From NCBI GenBank assembly GCA_041675905.1, contig JBAYSX010000003.1, positions 1 through 64,000 on the forward strand: a stretch of DNA of 64,000 nucleotides, in the 5' to 3' direction. Source of the stretch: Sandaracinobacteroides sp041675905 (GTDB taxonomy: Bacteria > Pseudomonadota > Alphaproteobacteria > Sphingomonadales > Sphingomonadaceae). The first letter of the stretch is position 1. Each line of letters opens with the position of its first letter. Positions 33,386-42,783 of the stretch are shown here, one piece after another. Both the position numbers and the translations under genes were made by a program. The notes under the pieces are model-generated. The model saw only the letters and a list, made by a program, of their open reading frames with translations, was not told the origin of the DNA and did no database searches.

Positions 33386-34687
33386 ATGACCACTGGCAGC
33401 TACCGGCCCGAAACTTTGGCCCTTCACGCCGGCTGGCGTGCCGATCCAGCCACCGGCGCCGTCGCGCCGCCCATCTATCAGACTACTTCCTACCAGTTTC
33501 GGGATACCGAACATGCAGCCGATCTGTTCGCGCTGCGTGAGTTGGGTCACCTTTATACTCGTATCGGCAATCCGACGACCGATATTCTTGAGCAACGCAT
33601 CACTGCGCTGGACGGTGGTGCCGCGGCGCTGGCGCTGGCCTCGGGGCAGGCGGCTTCGGCCTATGCGGTGCAAAATCTGGCGCGGGCGGGTGACAACATC
33701 GTCAGCGGTACAGATCTCTATGGCGGCACCCACAACCTGTTCGCCAATACCTTGCGCGACATGGGGATCGAGACGCGATTCGTCGACCCCGCGGACCCTC
33801 AGGCATTCGCACGCGCCATCGACGACAAAACCCGCGCCTTTTATGTCGAAACCCTGCCCAATCCGAAGCTGATCGTCTGCCCGATGGCGGAAATTGCCGC
33901 CATCGGGCGCGAGAAGGGCATCCCGCTGATCGTCGATAATACGGCGGCCCCGCTGATTGCGCGCCCGTTCGATCATGGCGCGGCGATTATTGTCTATTCG
34001 GCGACGAAATTTCTCGGCGGCCATGGTACGTCCATCGGCGGTATTATCGTGGACGGCGGCAATTTCGATTGGGGCGCATATCCGGAGCGTCAGCCGCAAT
34101 TGAATACGCCGGATCCAAGTTATCATGGCGCTATCTGGGCGGAAGCCGCGAAACCGCTTGGCCCCATCGCCTATATCTTGCGGGCCCGCACGGTTTTGCT
34201 GCGTGATCTGGGTGCCGCGCTGTCACCATTCAACGCCTTTCAATTATTGCAAGGTGTGGAGACGCTGGCATTGCGGATGCAGCGCCATTGCGAAAACGCG
34301 CTGAAGGTCGTGGAATGGTTGTCCGCGCAACCCGCGGTGACAAAAGTGATTCACCCGGCAGCCCAAAAGGGGAGCGAGCGAGAGCGCGCCAACCGTTACT
34401 TGACCGGCGGGCTCGGCAGCCTGCTCGGGTTTGAGTTGGCCGGTGGCCATGACGCAGGCAAGAAGTTTATCAACTCGCTGAAATTATTATACCATGTGGC
34501 GAATATTGGCGACGCCCGCAGCCTTGCAATCCACCCCGCATCGACAACACACTCACAATTGTCGCCGGAAACGCAGATCGCCGCCGGTGTGTCGCCCGGA
34601 TATGTGCGGCTGTCGATTGGCCTGGAGCATATCGACGATATTCTTGCCGATCTCGATCAGGCGTTGCAGGCCGCAACGGCTGGATGA
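33386..34687 (+). CDS. metY: O-acetylhomoserine aminocarboxypropyltransferase (sulfhydrylase)
   Basis: 433 residues, with an ideal AAGGAGG site eight bases before ATG 33386. Cys/Met metabolism PLP family: YQFRDTEHAADLFAL, LYTRIGNPTTDILEQR, LASGQAASAYAVQNL, and the PLP lysine in VYSATKFLGGHGTSIGG. The length and TTSYQFRDTEHA region fit O-acetylhomoserine sulfhydrylase rather than cystathionine gamma-synthase. It makes homocysteine from O-acetylhomoserine and sulfide. It is transcribed divergently from the biotin operon. Confidence 0.93.
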   Translation: MTTGSYRPETLALHAGWRADPATGAVAPPIYQTTSYQFRDTEHAADLFALRELGHLYTRIGNPTTDILEQRITALDGGAAALALASGQAASAYAVQNLARAGDNIVSGTDLYGGTHNLFANTLRDMGIETRFVDPADPQAFARAIDDKTRAFYVETLPNPKLIVCPMAEIAAIGREKGIPLIVDNTAAPLIARPFDHGAAIIVYSATKFLGGHGTSIGGIIVDGGNFDWGAYPERQPQLNTPDPSYHGAIWAEAAKPLGPIAYILRARTVLLRDLGAALSPFNAFQLLQGVETLALRMQRHCENALKVVEWLSAQPAVTKVIHPAAQKGSERERANRYLTGGLGSLLGFELAGGHDAGKKFINSLKLLYHVANIGDARSLAIHPASTTHSQLSPETQIAAGVSPGYVRLSIGLEHIDDILADLDQALQAATAG

Positions 34688-34814
34688 GCGGACAGGTGCG
34701 GGTGACGGCGCGTCGTCACCCGCATAGCGCCGTTACACCGTCTCGCCATTCCATTGTCGAGGGTGATGGTGGTTCCCGCGATGTGGCGGCATTCTTCGGA
34801 GGCAGGGAACAGTA

Positions 34815-34845
34815 CTCCATCCCGTTCCTTGCAAACGGGATGGAG
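34815..34845. terminator. Hairpin between convergent metY and Rieske gene
   Basis: A perfect 12-bp stem, CTCCATCCCGTT (34815-34826) with AACGGGATGGAG (34834-34845), around a 7-nt loop between two convergent stop codons. No T-run follows on either strand, so it may be a Rho-dependent or weak terminator. Confidence 0.5.
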
Positions 34846-34858
34846 CTTATGCAGTCGC

Positions 34859-36187
34859 TCAGCGCCGGCCTTCCAGATAGTCGTTGATGACTTCGTGGAA
34901 CCGGCGAACCCGGGTTTCCTGGGCGGCGAGATAGGCGTCCTCGAACGCCATCGAACGCAATCCCCGCTGTTGGGATTCCGCCAGGCTTAAATCCTGGGTC
35001 AGAAAATCGCCTTGTGCGATTTCGGTCTGATATTCGCCAAAGCTGCCGGTTTCATACTCTGCTTCCTCATACGGGCGCATGCCATAGAGGGTTGCGACTT
35101 CCGTGGCCCCTTTCACTTCGGGGACCAGGTACCAGTAATCGAAAGTGGACCAGTTGGGATCCTCCGGGTCCGGCTCGGTGCGGAAGACATGCAGGCCTTC
35201 CGGAGTACCGGTCAGCGTCAGGTTCGGGAAGCAGGTGTGGTGGAACTGGTCGGTCAGTTCATCATCCGTGAACCGCGTGAAATAGTCATAGCCACGCGAC
35301 GGACCGAGCTTGCGGCGTGCCTGTTGCAGCGCCACACGTGCTTCCTGGGCACGACCGTCAAAGCTTTGCGGGTCAATGTCCCAGGCTTTCAGCACTTCCG
35401 CCCAGAGCGGCTTCATCTGCTGCGCATCCGGCCAGCGGCTGGAAGGTTGCAGCTTTTCGATCATGCGGTTGTGGCCCGCAGGGTACATTTCAAAAACCGT
35501 TGTCGAATAATGATCATCGATCATCGGCATGAATTGCGGGTGTACAGCCGGGATGTGATAGGCTTCGTTGAAATTGTCCGATGCGAACTTCCAGTTGGTG
35601 TTCACCCGCACCGTCCGCCACACGACCCGCTTGTGATTGGCCAGATCGCGATTGGCGAGCAGCTGCGGGATGGGATGCAGATATTCCATCAGGGGTACGG
35701 CGTTCGGATCAAATGACCAGAAGATGAAGCCTCCCCATGTATCGCAGGAGACTTCTTTCAGACGCAGTTTCCCGCACGGATTGCCCTGGGGGAAATCCTC
35801 CGGATCCTGAACTTGATCGAGCTGGCCATCAATGCGCCATTTCCAGCCATGATAGGCGCAGGTGAAATGGTCCGAAACGCCACCTTCCGCACCCGAAACA
35901 AGCTGGTTGCCCCGGTGCTGACAGACGTTGAAGAATGCGCGGATGCCGCCATCTTGCTGTTTAACCATGATAATCGATTCATGGCCAAAATTGTGGGTGA
36001 TGAAATCACCCGGCTCTTCCAATTGGGATACGCGCCCACCGACATGCCAGATGCGTTTCCACATATGTTCCCATTCGCGCGCGGCGAATTCTTTGGACCA
36101 GTAGCGGTCGCCGGTGATCTTGTCTCCGCGAACGCGCGGCGTTTCCGCCAATGGTGAAACGGGATAGGTTTCCTGTGTAGCAGCCAT
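34859..36187 (-). CDS. Rieske-type aromatic ring-hydroxylating oxygenase, alpha subunit
   Basis: 442 residues. The Rieske 2Fe-2S ligands are Cys89-x-His91 (CQHRGN) and Cys110-x2-His113 (CAYHGW). The mononuclear iron site is at Asp204 with His211 and His216 (SDNFNEAYHIPAVHP). The C-terminal catalytic domain is full length. Such enzymes insert oxygen into aromatic or terpenoid substrates using electrons from a separate reductase. No ferredoxin or reductase gene is nearby. The TonB receptor and NTF2-like protein upstream on the same strand suggest uptake and oxidation of an external substrate, identity unknown. Confidence 0.92.
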   Translation of the reverse strand: MAATQETYPVSPLAETPRVRGDKITGDRYWSKEFAAREWEHMWKRIWHVGGRVSQLEEPGDFITHNFGHESIIMVKQQDGGIRAFFNVCQHRGNQLVSGAEGGVSDHFTCAYHGWKWRIDGQLDQVQDPEDFPQGNPCGKLRLKEVSCDTWGGFIFWSFDPNAVPLMEYLHPIPQLLANRDLANHKRVVWRTVRVNTNWKFASDNFNEAYHIPAVHPQFMPMIDDHYSTTVFEMYPAGHNRMIEKLQPSSRWPDAQQMKPLWAEVLKAWDIDPQSFDGRAQEARVALQQARRKLGPSRGYDYFTRFTDDELTDQFHHTCFPNLTLTGTPEGLHVFRTEPDPEDPNWSTFDYWYLVPEVKGATEVATLYGMRPYEEAEYETGSFGEYQTEIAQGDFLTQDLSLAESQQRGLRSMAFEDAYLAAQETRVRRFHEVINDYLEGRR

Positions 36188-36199
36188 GCTTGTTACTCC

Positions 36200-36646
36200 T
36201 TAACGGTCGCCGTGAATTTCCGCCAGCGAACCAGGCAGCGGCATCATCGAGAACATCGAATAGCGGCGAACTTTCCACCCATCCGCCGTACGCACCGCAT
36301 CAAAGGTGTATTGTACATTCACTTCGACTTCATTGCCATCCTTCGATCGGCCAAGTCCGATGACATAGGCCGTCATCGCTCCGCCTTCGGCATCCGAGCG
36401 GATGGGCCGGAAGTTTGTGATGTAGTGCGCATGATGGCTCATGTCAGCGAACACGCCTTCAAAAAAGCGGCGGATATCGCCTTTGCCGTTCATCAGCGGC
36501 AGGCCGATGGCGGTGAAATCCAGCACGGCGTCGTCAGTGAACAGAGACAGCAATACGTCGATATTTTCTAGTTTGTCGACGGCATAGCAGTAGGCCGTCA
36601 TCAGATCCTGAAGGGCGATACGGTCTTCAAGAGGTATATCGATCAT
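36200..36646 (-). CDS. NTF2/SnoaL-like protein
   Basis: 148 residues. Motifs of the SnoaL-like polyketide cyclase/NTF2 fold: DLMTAYCYAVDKLENIDVLLSLF with DDAVLDFTAIG, then SHHAHYITNF and VRRYSMFSMMP. It lies 12 nt upstream of the Rieske alpha gene. Ring-hydroxylating dioxygenase beta subunits share this fold, so it may act as a small partner of the oxygenase, or it may be an independent dehydratase or isomerase. The size is below a typical beta subunit (about 170-190). Confidence 0.8.
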   Translation of the reverse strand: MIDIPLEDRIALQDLMTAYCYAVDKLENIDVLLSLFTDDAVLDFTAIGLPLMNGKGDIRRFFEGVFADMSHHAHYITNFRPIRSDAEGGAMTAYVIGLGRSKDGNEVEVNVQYTFDAVRTADGWKVRRYSMFSMMPLPGSLAEIHGDR

Positions 36647-36684
36647 ATTGCAGTCTCCAGTAGTTTCCTGAGGGAGGGAAATAT

Positions 36685-38916
36685 TTACCAGCGATATTTG
36701 AAGTCGATGCCAACTTCACGTGGGTTGCCGAATGAAGCCAGCGTAGTAATTCCGGTGAGGGTCACCTTCTGGCCATAATATTTTTCGTTAAAGATATTGT
36801 GTCCGTAAACACCCAGGGACCAGGTTTCATCGTCTGGAGACCAGGATATGGAACCATTAACGAGATTTATGTTGTCCACCTTCTCAGTCGGCAGTGTGGT
36901 GAAGTTAGTATATTTGCTGCTGGTATAGCTGTATTGACCAGTCGTCGTAAGTCTGCCCGGACCAACCGGGAGCTTCCAGTTGAAGCCCGCCGTGGCGTTC
37001 CACTTTGGCGAGTTCATCAGGCGGTTACCGGCAAAGCTCACCGGTACGATCTCACCCGTATCCGGATCGATCGCCACCGTATCATAACGTGAATAGGTGG
37101 CGTCCAGATATGCCACAGCACCGTTCAGGGTGAAGCCGTCGAACGGCAGCGCCGTCAGTTCGAGTTCGCCACCTTTGGTCTTGGCACGGCCAGCGTTACG
37201 AATAGACGCACTGTTCGCGCCCGTGTCGAAGGTCAGGTTTTGCACGACCTGCATGTTTTTATAGATATTGTAAAAGAGCGACGCGTTTACGCGGAGGCGG
37301 TTATCCAGAAGGTCGGCTTTGGCGCCAATCTCGAAAGTATCGAGTTTTTCAGGATCGAACGGACCGATATCTTCTGCCCGGGCGATACGGCCGGTAAACC
37401 CGCCTGATTTGAAGCCGCGCGCATAATAGCCATAAAGCAGGACACTCGGGTCAATCTGATAATCCAGACCCACCTTATAGCCGACGTTCTTCCAGGATTC
37501 CTCGCCCCGAGCTACGATCAGAGAGCCCGGAATGAGAGGATCGTCGAAGCTCGACAGGCCGCCTGGAATGGGCGTGAAGGTGTTGGCCGTAGTCGAGACG
37601 GCTTTTGTCTTCTCGTAGCTGTAGCGGATACCTGCCTGAAGGCGAAGCAGGTCTGTCAGGTCAGCATAAAACTGCGCGAAGCCGGAGAGCGACCAGTTTT
37701 TCTGCGCCTGCGTCTGTGGCTGTCCAAGACCCCGCACGAAACCGTCCAGCTTGCCTTCCTGTACGAGATCATATTCCTGATTCAGATAGAAGCCGCCGGC
37801 GATCATGCGGATGCGGTCGGTCAGATCGACATGGTAGCGCAATTCCTGCGAGAATTGGTGCTGTTTTGTACGCCGGGACGTCTGCAGTAATACGCGCGTT
37901 GTGCCGTCGTCATCGCTGAACAGATCATTGTCATATTCACGATAATTGCTGATCGACACGAGGTCGCCGGGGCCTGCTTCCAGATTTTGCGTAAGAGTTA
38001 GGCTGTAGCTGTCGCGGTCATTCCTGTCGGGCGAATCGGGGCTGAGGCCTCGCCGGTAGTTGATGCCCTGATCCGTCTCGCCCGGTGTGTAGAAAAGATC
38101 ATCCGGTCCGGCGATGGAAACGCTGGTCTGGGAGCCGTTGCGGCTGCGGTTATATTCACCGATCAGCGTCGCATCATAATTGCCGATGTCGTATTTCAGG
38201 TAGACGCGCAGCGAGGTCATGTCGCGTTTGCCGAGGCGCCGGCCATCGAGATAATTGCGGAAGAACCCGTCCATTCCGGTATGCAGTACGCTGATCTTGC
38301 CGGAAAGATTATCGGTGATGGGAAAGTTCAGCGCGGCATTAAGATCGAGCCGGTTGTAATTGCCATAGAGGACTTGCGCTTCACCGCCGAATTCCCCCGT
38401 GGGTTGCTTGGTGATGACGTTGACGACGCCGCCAGTGGTATTCGCGCCGAACAGCGTTCCTTGCGGCCCGCGCAGGATTTCGACACGTTCGATATCGAAA
38501 AGCGACAGGAACGCCGCCGTATTCACGCCTACCACCACGCCATCTACAACGACGGATACGGTTGTGCCGACATAGGGGTCGGCGTCGTTAACGCCCACAC
38601 CGCGAATTGTGAACACTGCCGAGTCTGGCGAATTGGCGAAGCTGTTAATCTGAACGTTGGGAACCGAGTTAGCGAGTCCCTGGATGTTATTGATCTGGGC
38701 GTCGGCAATGGCGGCGCCGGTCACCGCCGTTACGGAAATCGGTACGCTTTGCAGATTTTCCGCGCTCTTCTGGGCGGTTACCACAATGTCTGCGATGCCT
38801 CCGGATTCTACGGGTTGGGCCGTGGAATCCTGTGCGGTCGCAGGCGTGGCCAGCGCAAAGCTGAATGCGGCTGTGCTCATCAACATGGTGCGGATGATTT
38901 GGGTTCGTTGAGACAT
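36685..38916 (-). CDS. TonB-dependent outer-membrane receptor
   Basis: 743 residues with a signal peptide (ends ATPATAQD) and an AGGGAG site. The plug domain begins IADIVVTAQKSAENLQSVPIS (TonB-box region) and contains DIERVEILRGPQGTLFGANTTGG. The 22-strand barrel ends GIDFKYRW. The 'VTAQKxxEnlQsVPisvtA' form is common in sphingomonad receptors for organic substrates rather than siderophores. It is likely the first gene of a receptor, NTF2-like and Rieske transcript and would import the substrate. Confidence 0.93.
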   Translation of the reverse strand: MSQRTQIIRTMLMSTAAFSFALATPATAQDSTAQPVESGGIADIVVTAQKSAENLQSVPISVTAVTGAAIADAQINNIQGLANSVPNVQINSFANSPDSAVFTIRGVGVNDADPYVGTTVSVVVDGVVVGVNTAAFLSLFDIERVEILRGPQGTLFGANTTGGVVNVITKQPTGEFGGEAQVLYGNYNRLDLNAALNFPITDNLSGKISVLHTGMDGFFRNYLDGRRLGKRDMTSLRVYLKYDIGNYDATLIGEYNRSRNGSQTSVSIAGPDDLFYTPGETDQGINYRRGLSPDSPDRNDRDSYSLTLTQNLEAGPGDLVSISNYREYDNDLFSDDDGTTRVLLQTSRRTKQHQFSQELRYHVDLTDRIRMIAGGFYLNQEYDLVQEGKLDGFVRGLGQPQTQAQKNWSLSGFAQFYADLTDLLRLQAGIRYSYEKTKAVSTTANTFTPIPGGLSSFDDPLIPGSLIVARGEESWKNVGYKVGLDYQIDPSVLLYGYYARGFKSGGFTGRIARAEDIGPFDPEKLDTFEIGAKADLLDNRLRVNASLFYNIYKNMQVVQNLTFDTGANSASIRNAGRAKTKGGELELTALPFDGFTLNGAVAYLDATYSRYDTVAIDPDTGEIVPVSFAGNRLMNSPKWNATAGFNWKLPVGPGRLTTTGQYSYTSSKYTNFTTLPTEKVDNINLVNGSISWSPDDETWSLGVYGHNIFNEKYYGQKVTLTGITTLASFGNPREVGIDFKYRW

Positions 38917-39167
38917 GGTCAGCTCCCTGATGGTGAGTTTCGGAATCAGTTTAATCCCACCCGCTAGTCCGTTGTTTATTCAGGACTTTTGGATGAGAGC
39001 TATCTAACTCCTTGTTATCCTGCCAGATGGCAGCGTTTCATTGTAAAAGGTACTGGCGGATTTGCCAGTACCGAATGTCTGCCGGGGGGAACAAAACAAT
39101 GGCTCAAAGCTTATGCGCATGAAAATCATATGCGAATGCAGCTCGGGCGGCCGGGTCGTCATAAAAA
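38917..39167. other. Intergenic spacer between TonB receptor and ilvC terminator
   Basis: About 250 bp with no credible gene. It should hold the promoter of the TonB receptor on the minus strand. I could not pick out a clear -35/-10 pair or operator. Confidence 0.5.
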
Positions 39168-39199
39168 GGGCGATCAGGCGGTTTTTCGCCTGATCGCCC
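39168..39199 (-). terminator. Rho-independent terminator of ilvC
   Basis: A perfect 13-bp stem, GGGCGATCAGGCG (39168-39180) with CGCCTGATCGCCC (39187-39199), and a 6-nt loop. On the minus strand it is followed by TTTTT, just past the ilvC stop. Confidence 0.9.
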
Positions 39200-39223
39200 A
39201 CATAAACCGGTTTATCGGCTGTT

Positions 39224-40243
39224 CTAGTTCCTGGATTTGTCCACCAGCTTGTTCTTGCCGATCCACGGCATCATCGCACGCAGATTCGCACCAACCTGTT
39301 CGATTTCGTGAGCCGCCGCCAGCTTGCGGCTGGCCTTCAGTTCCGGCTGGCCGGCTCGGTTGTCGAGCACGAAATTCTTCACGAAACGACCTTGCTGGAT
39401 ATCTGCCAGCACACGCTTCATCTCGGCCTTCGTTTCATCGGTGATGATGCGCGGGCCGGTGGTGATGTCGCCATATTCAGCGGTGTTGGAGATCGAATAG
39501 CGCATGTTGGCGATGCCGCCTTCATACATCAGGTCGACGATCAGCTTCACTTCGTGCAGGCACTCGAAATAGGCCATTTCCGGCGCATAGCCGGCTTCGG
39601 TCAGCGTTTCGAAACCCGCCATGATCAGATGGGTAAGGCCACCGCACAGCACGGCCTGTTCGCCGAACAGGTCTGTTTCGCATTCTTCGCGGAAGGTGGT
39701 TTCAATGACGCCCGAACGTCCGCCGCCGATGGCCGACGCGTAGGAGAGGGCGATGTCGTGCGCATTGCCACTGGCATCCTGGGCGATGGCGATCAGGCAG
39801 GGAACGCCGCCACCGCGCTGATATTCCGAACGTACGGTGTGGCCGGGGCCTTTGGGCGCAATCATGAACACGTCGATGTCGGCACGCGGTTCGATCAGGC
39901 CGAAGTGCACGTTCAGGCCATGTGCGAAAGCCAGCGCCGCGCCGGGCTTCAGATTGTCTTTCAGATCGTCGTTGTAGATCGCCGCCTGATGTTCGTCGGG
40001 CGCGAGGATCATCACAATGTCGGCCCATTTCGCCGCTTCGGCGTTGGTCAGCACCTTGAAACCGGCGGCTTCGGCTTTTGCTGCCGTGGCGGAACCAGCG
40101 CGCAGCGCAACGGCCACTTCCGCAACGCCCGAATCCTTCAGATTCTGCGCATGGGCATGGCCTTGGCTGCCATAGCCGACGATGGCGATTTTCTTGCCCT
40201 TTACCAGCGCCAGATCGGCGTCGGCATCATAATAGACCCGCAT
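39224..40243 (-). CDS. ilvC: Ketol-acid reductoisomerase (NADP+)
   Basis: 339 residues, class I length. The Rossmann motif is KKIAIVGYGSQGHAHAQNLKDSG. Metal and substrate residues lie in FREECETDLFGEQAVLCGG and FECLHEVKLIVDLMYEGG. It is the second step of valine/isoleucine synthesis. It is the last gene of ilvB-ilvN-ilvC and ends at a strong terminator. Confidence 0.97.
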   Translation of the reverse strand: MRVYYDADADLALVKGKKIAIVGYGSQGHAHAQNLKDSGVAEVAVALRAGSATAAKAEAAGFKVLTNAEAAKWADIVMILAPDEHQAAIYNDDLKDNLKPGAALAFAHGLNVHFGLIEPRADIDVFMIAPKGPGHTVRSEYQRGGGVPCLIAIAQDASGNAHDIALSYASAIGGGRSGVIETTFREECETDLFGEQAVLCGGLTHLIMAGFETLTEAGYAPEMAYFECLHEVKLIVDLMYEGGIANMRYSISNTAEYGDITTGPRIITDETKAEMKRVLADIQQGRFVKNFVLDNRAGQPELKASRKLAAAHEIEQVGANLRAMMPWIGKNKLVDKSRN

Positions 40244-40295
40244 TACTGTTTCTTTCCCTTGGTTTGCGAAAAAGCTGTTTGTAAAAATGAATGGA

Positions 40296-40814
40296 TCAGG
40301 CCGGCTCAGCCCCGCGGCTTAGCGCGACTACGCCGCCACGCGCCACCTCGACCAGCCCGACCTCGCGCATCAGCTCGATGAACTGATCGACCTTGCCGGA
40401 CGAGCCCGATACTTCGAAAATGAAGCTGGCGGTAGAGGTGTCTACGGGCCGCGCACGGAAAATATCAGCAAGGCGCAGCGCTTCCACGCGCTTTTCGCCG
40501 ACGCCCGCCACTTTCACCAGCGCCAGTTCGCGTTCCACATGCGGGCCAAGCTCCGTCAGGTCGATCACCTTGTGCACCGGCACCAGCCGATCGAGCTGGG
40601 CCGTGATCTGGTCGATCACCCGGCGCGGGCCGGAGGTGACGATGGTGATGCGCGAAACCGCTTCGTCGGCCGAAACGTCCGCGACCGTCAGGCTCTCGAT
40701 ATTATAGCCGCGCGCCGAAAACAGCCCGACAATGCGACCCAGCACGCCGGCTTCATTATCGACGAGGACAGACAGCGTGTGCCGTTCGGATGGCTCCTCA
40801 GGAAACAGCCCCAT
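40296..40814 (-). CDS. ilvN: Acetolactate synthase small (regulatory) subunit
   Basis: 172 residues. The N-terminal ACT domain (HTLSVLVDNEAGVLGRIVGLFSARGYNIESL) binds valine for feedback inhibition; the C-terminal domain carries VDTSTASFIFEVSG. The length is typical of the IlvH/IlvN type. Its ATG shares a base with the ilvB stop (TGATG), so the two subunits are made together. Some authors would name it ilvH. Confidence 0.95.
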   Translation of the reverse strand: MGLFPEEPSERHTLSVLVDNEAGVLGRIVGLFSARGYNIESLTVADVSADEAVSRITIVTSGPRRVIDQITAQLDRLVPVHKVIDLTELGPHVERELALVKVAGVGEKRVEALRLADIFRARPVDTSTASFIFEVSGSSGKVDQFIELMREVGLVEVARGGVVALSRGAEPA

Positions 40815-42565
40815 CAGACGAGCGCTTCCGCACTGGCGTCGAACTTGCCTTCAACCTGATCGGCGGCCAGCAACATTTCGGTATGCGTCGCCCCCGACGG
40901 GATCATCGGGAAACAGTTGGCATGTTTGACCACGCGGCAATCGACCATCACCGGTCCGTCATGCGCGAGCATTGCGGCAATTCCGGCGTCGAGTTCAGAC
41001 GCTTTTTCAATCAAAATCCCTTTCCACCCATAGGCTTCGGCCAGGCGCACGAAATCCGGGAGCGCATCGGAATAACTCTCCGAATAGCGCCCCTCATAGG
41101 TCAAGTCCTGCCACTGGCGCACCATCCCCATATACTCATTGTTGAGGATGAAGATCTTGACCGGCAGGCGATATTGCGTGGCCGTACCCAGTTCCTGAAT
41201 ATTCATCTGGATCGATGCTTCACCGGCAATATCAATCACCAGCGCATCGGGATTGCCGAGTTGCGCCCCAATCGCCGCGGGCAAGCCATAGCCCATGGTG
41301 CCGAGCCCGCCCGAAGTCAGCCATTTGTTCGGCTTTTCGAAGGTGAAATGCTGCGCCGCCCACATCTGATGCTGGCCGACTTCGGTGGTGATGATCGGGC
41401 TTTGCCTGTGCGTCGCTTCCCACAGCCTGCGAATGGCGTGCTGCGGCTCGATCGGCTCGCCCTTTTGCTCGAACGCGAGGCTGTTGCGCGCGCGCCAGCC
41501 GGCGATGCGCGACCACCATTCATCGGAAGTCGCAGGTTTTCGGCCCTGACTCTTCCACAGCGCCACCATATCCTCGATCACATGGCCGACGTCGCCCTCG
41601 ATGGCGAGATCGACCCGCACGGTCTTGTTGAAGCTGGAACGGTCGATATCGACATGGATCTTGCGGCTGCCCGGCGAAAAGCCATCGAGCCGTCCTGTCA
41701 CCCGGTCATCGAAACGCGCGCCAAGGCACAGTAGCACGTCGCACTGGTTCGTCGCCCAATTGGCTTCGAACGTGCCATGCATGCCCAGCATGCCGAGAAA
41801 GCGCGGATCGGACGCGGGAAACGCGCCAAGGCCCATCAGCGTGGACGTCACCGGCGCATTGGCAAGCGCCGCCAGTTCGCGCAGTGCCGCTGCTGCGCGC
41901 GGCCCGCTGTTGATGATGCCGCCACCTGTGTAGAGCAGGGGCCGTTCCGCCGTCGCCAGCATTTCGACCGCCGCCGCGATGGCTTCCGCATCGCCTTTCA
42001 GGCGCGGACGATAGGTTTTATGCCCGGTCGTCTGCGGCCGGTTATAGATAGCGCGCGCCACCTGAACATCCTTCGGGATGTCGATGACGACAGGGCCAGG
42101 TCGGCCGGATGTGGCGATATGAAATGCCTCGTGGACGACATTGCCCAGTTGCGCCGTGTCTTTCACCAGATAATTATGCTTGGAGCAGTGGCGCGTGATG
42201 CCGATGGTGTCGGCTTCCTGAAACGCGTCCGAGCCGATCAGATGGCTGGCGACCTGGCCGGTCAGAATGACGACCGGGATGGAATCCATCAGTGCGTCCG
42301 TAATTCCGGTGACGGCGTTGGTAGCCCCGGGGCCAGAAGTGACGAGAACGACGCCCGGCTTGCCGGTAGAGCGTGCATAGCCTTCGGCGGCATGGACCGC
42401 CGCCTGTTCGTGGCGGACAAGGATATGGCGCACGGCATTTTGTCGGAACAGTGCATCATAGAGCGGAAGCACCGCACCGCCCGGATAGCCAAAGATCACA
42501 TCGACGCCGAGATCGGTCAGCGCCTGGATAATTATTTCCGCTCCGCTCATTTCGCGGCCGTGCAT
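40814..42565 (-). CDS. ilvB: Acetolactate synthase large (catalytic) subunit
   Basis: 583 residues with GGAG before ATG 42565; ATG 42550 is an alternative. ThDP enzyme: the N-terminal catalytic Glu is in LVRHEQAAVHAAEGYARSTG, the FAD/PYR middle domain follows, and the C-terminal ThDP motif is DIAGEASIQMNIQEL with NNEYMGMVRQWQ. It condenses two pyruvates, or pyruvate with 2-oxobutyrate. The motif DIAGEAS differs slightly from the usual GDGS/GDGCF but keeps the metal-binding layout. It is the first gene of the operon; I saw no attenuator leader peptide upstream. Confidence 0.96.
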   Translation of the reverse strand: MHGREMSGAEIIIQALTDLGVDVIFGYPGGAVLPLYDALFRQNAVRHILVRHEQAAVHAAEGYARSTGKPGVVLVTSGPGATNAVTGITDALMDSIPVVILTGQVASHLIGSDAFQEADTIGITRHCSKHNYLVKDTAQLGNVVHEAFHIATSGRPGPVVIDIPKDVQVARAIYNRPQTTGHKTYRPRLKGDAEAIAAAVEMLATAERPLLYTGGGIINSGPRAAAALRELAALANAPVTSTLMGLGAFPASDPRFLGMLGMHGTFEANWATNQCDVLLCLGARFDDRVTGRLDGFSPGSRKIHVDIDRSSFNKTVRVDLAIEGDVGHVIEDMVALWKSQGRKPATSDEWWSRIAGWRARNSLAFEQKGEPIEPQHAIRRLWEATHRQSPIITTEVGQHQMWAAQHFTFEKPNKWLTSGGLGTMGYGLPAAIGAQLGNPDALVIDIAGEASIQMNIQELGTATQYRLPVKIFILNNEYMGMVRQWQDLTYEGRYSESYSDALPDFVRLAEAYGWKGILIEKASELDAGIAAMLAHDGPVMVDCRVVKHANCFPMIPSGATHTEMLLAADQVEGKFDASAEALV

Positions 42566-42735
42566 CTCAATTTACTCCATCTTGCAAGGATGGGTGCCTT
42601 AGACGTCCGCATTGCGCGTGTCAACGGCAATTCAGGAATTAAATGCCCATATACGCGCATACATCGTAATAAAATTACTGAAAAGGGATTTGCTGTGTGC
42701 TGTTGTTGCAGCTAGCCAAAGTCCGAAACAAGGTG

Positions 42736-42767
42736 GACCGCAACCGCGTGATTGCGCGGTTGCGGTC
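42736..42767 (-). terminator. Hairpin downstream of the choice-of-anchor A gene
   Basis: A perfect 13-bp stem, GACCGCAACCGCG (42736-42748) with CGCGGTTGCGGTC (42755-42767), and a 6-nt loop. It lies 16 nt past the stop of the minus-strand gene at 42784. A short T-rich stretch (TTGTTT) follows on that strand. Confidence 0.7.
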
Positions 42768-42783
42768 AGGTTGACTGCCTGCT

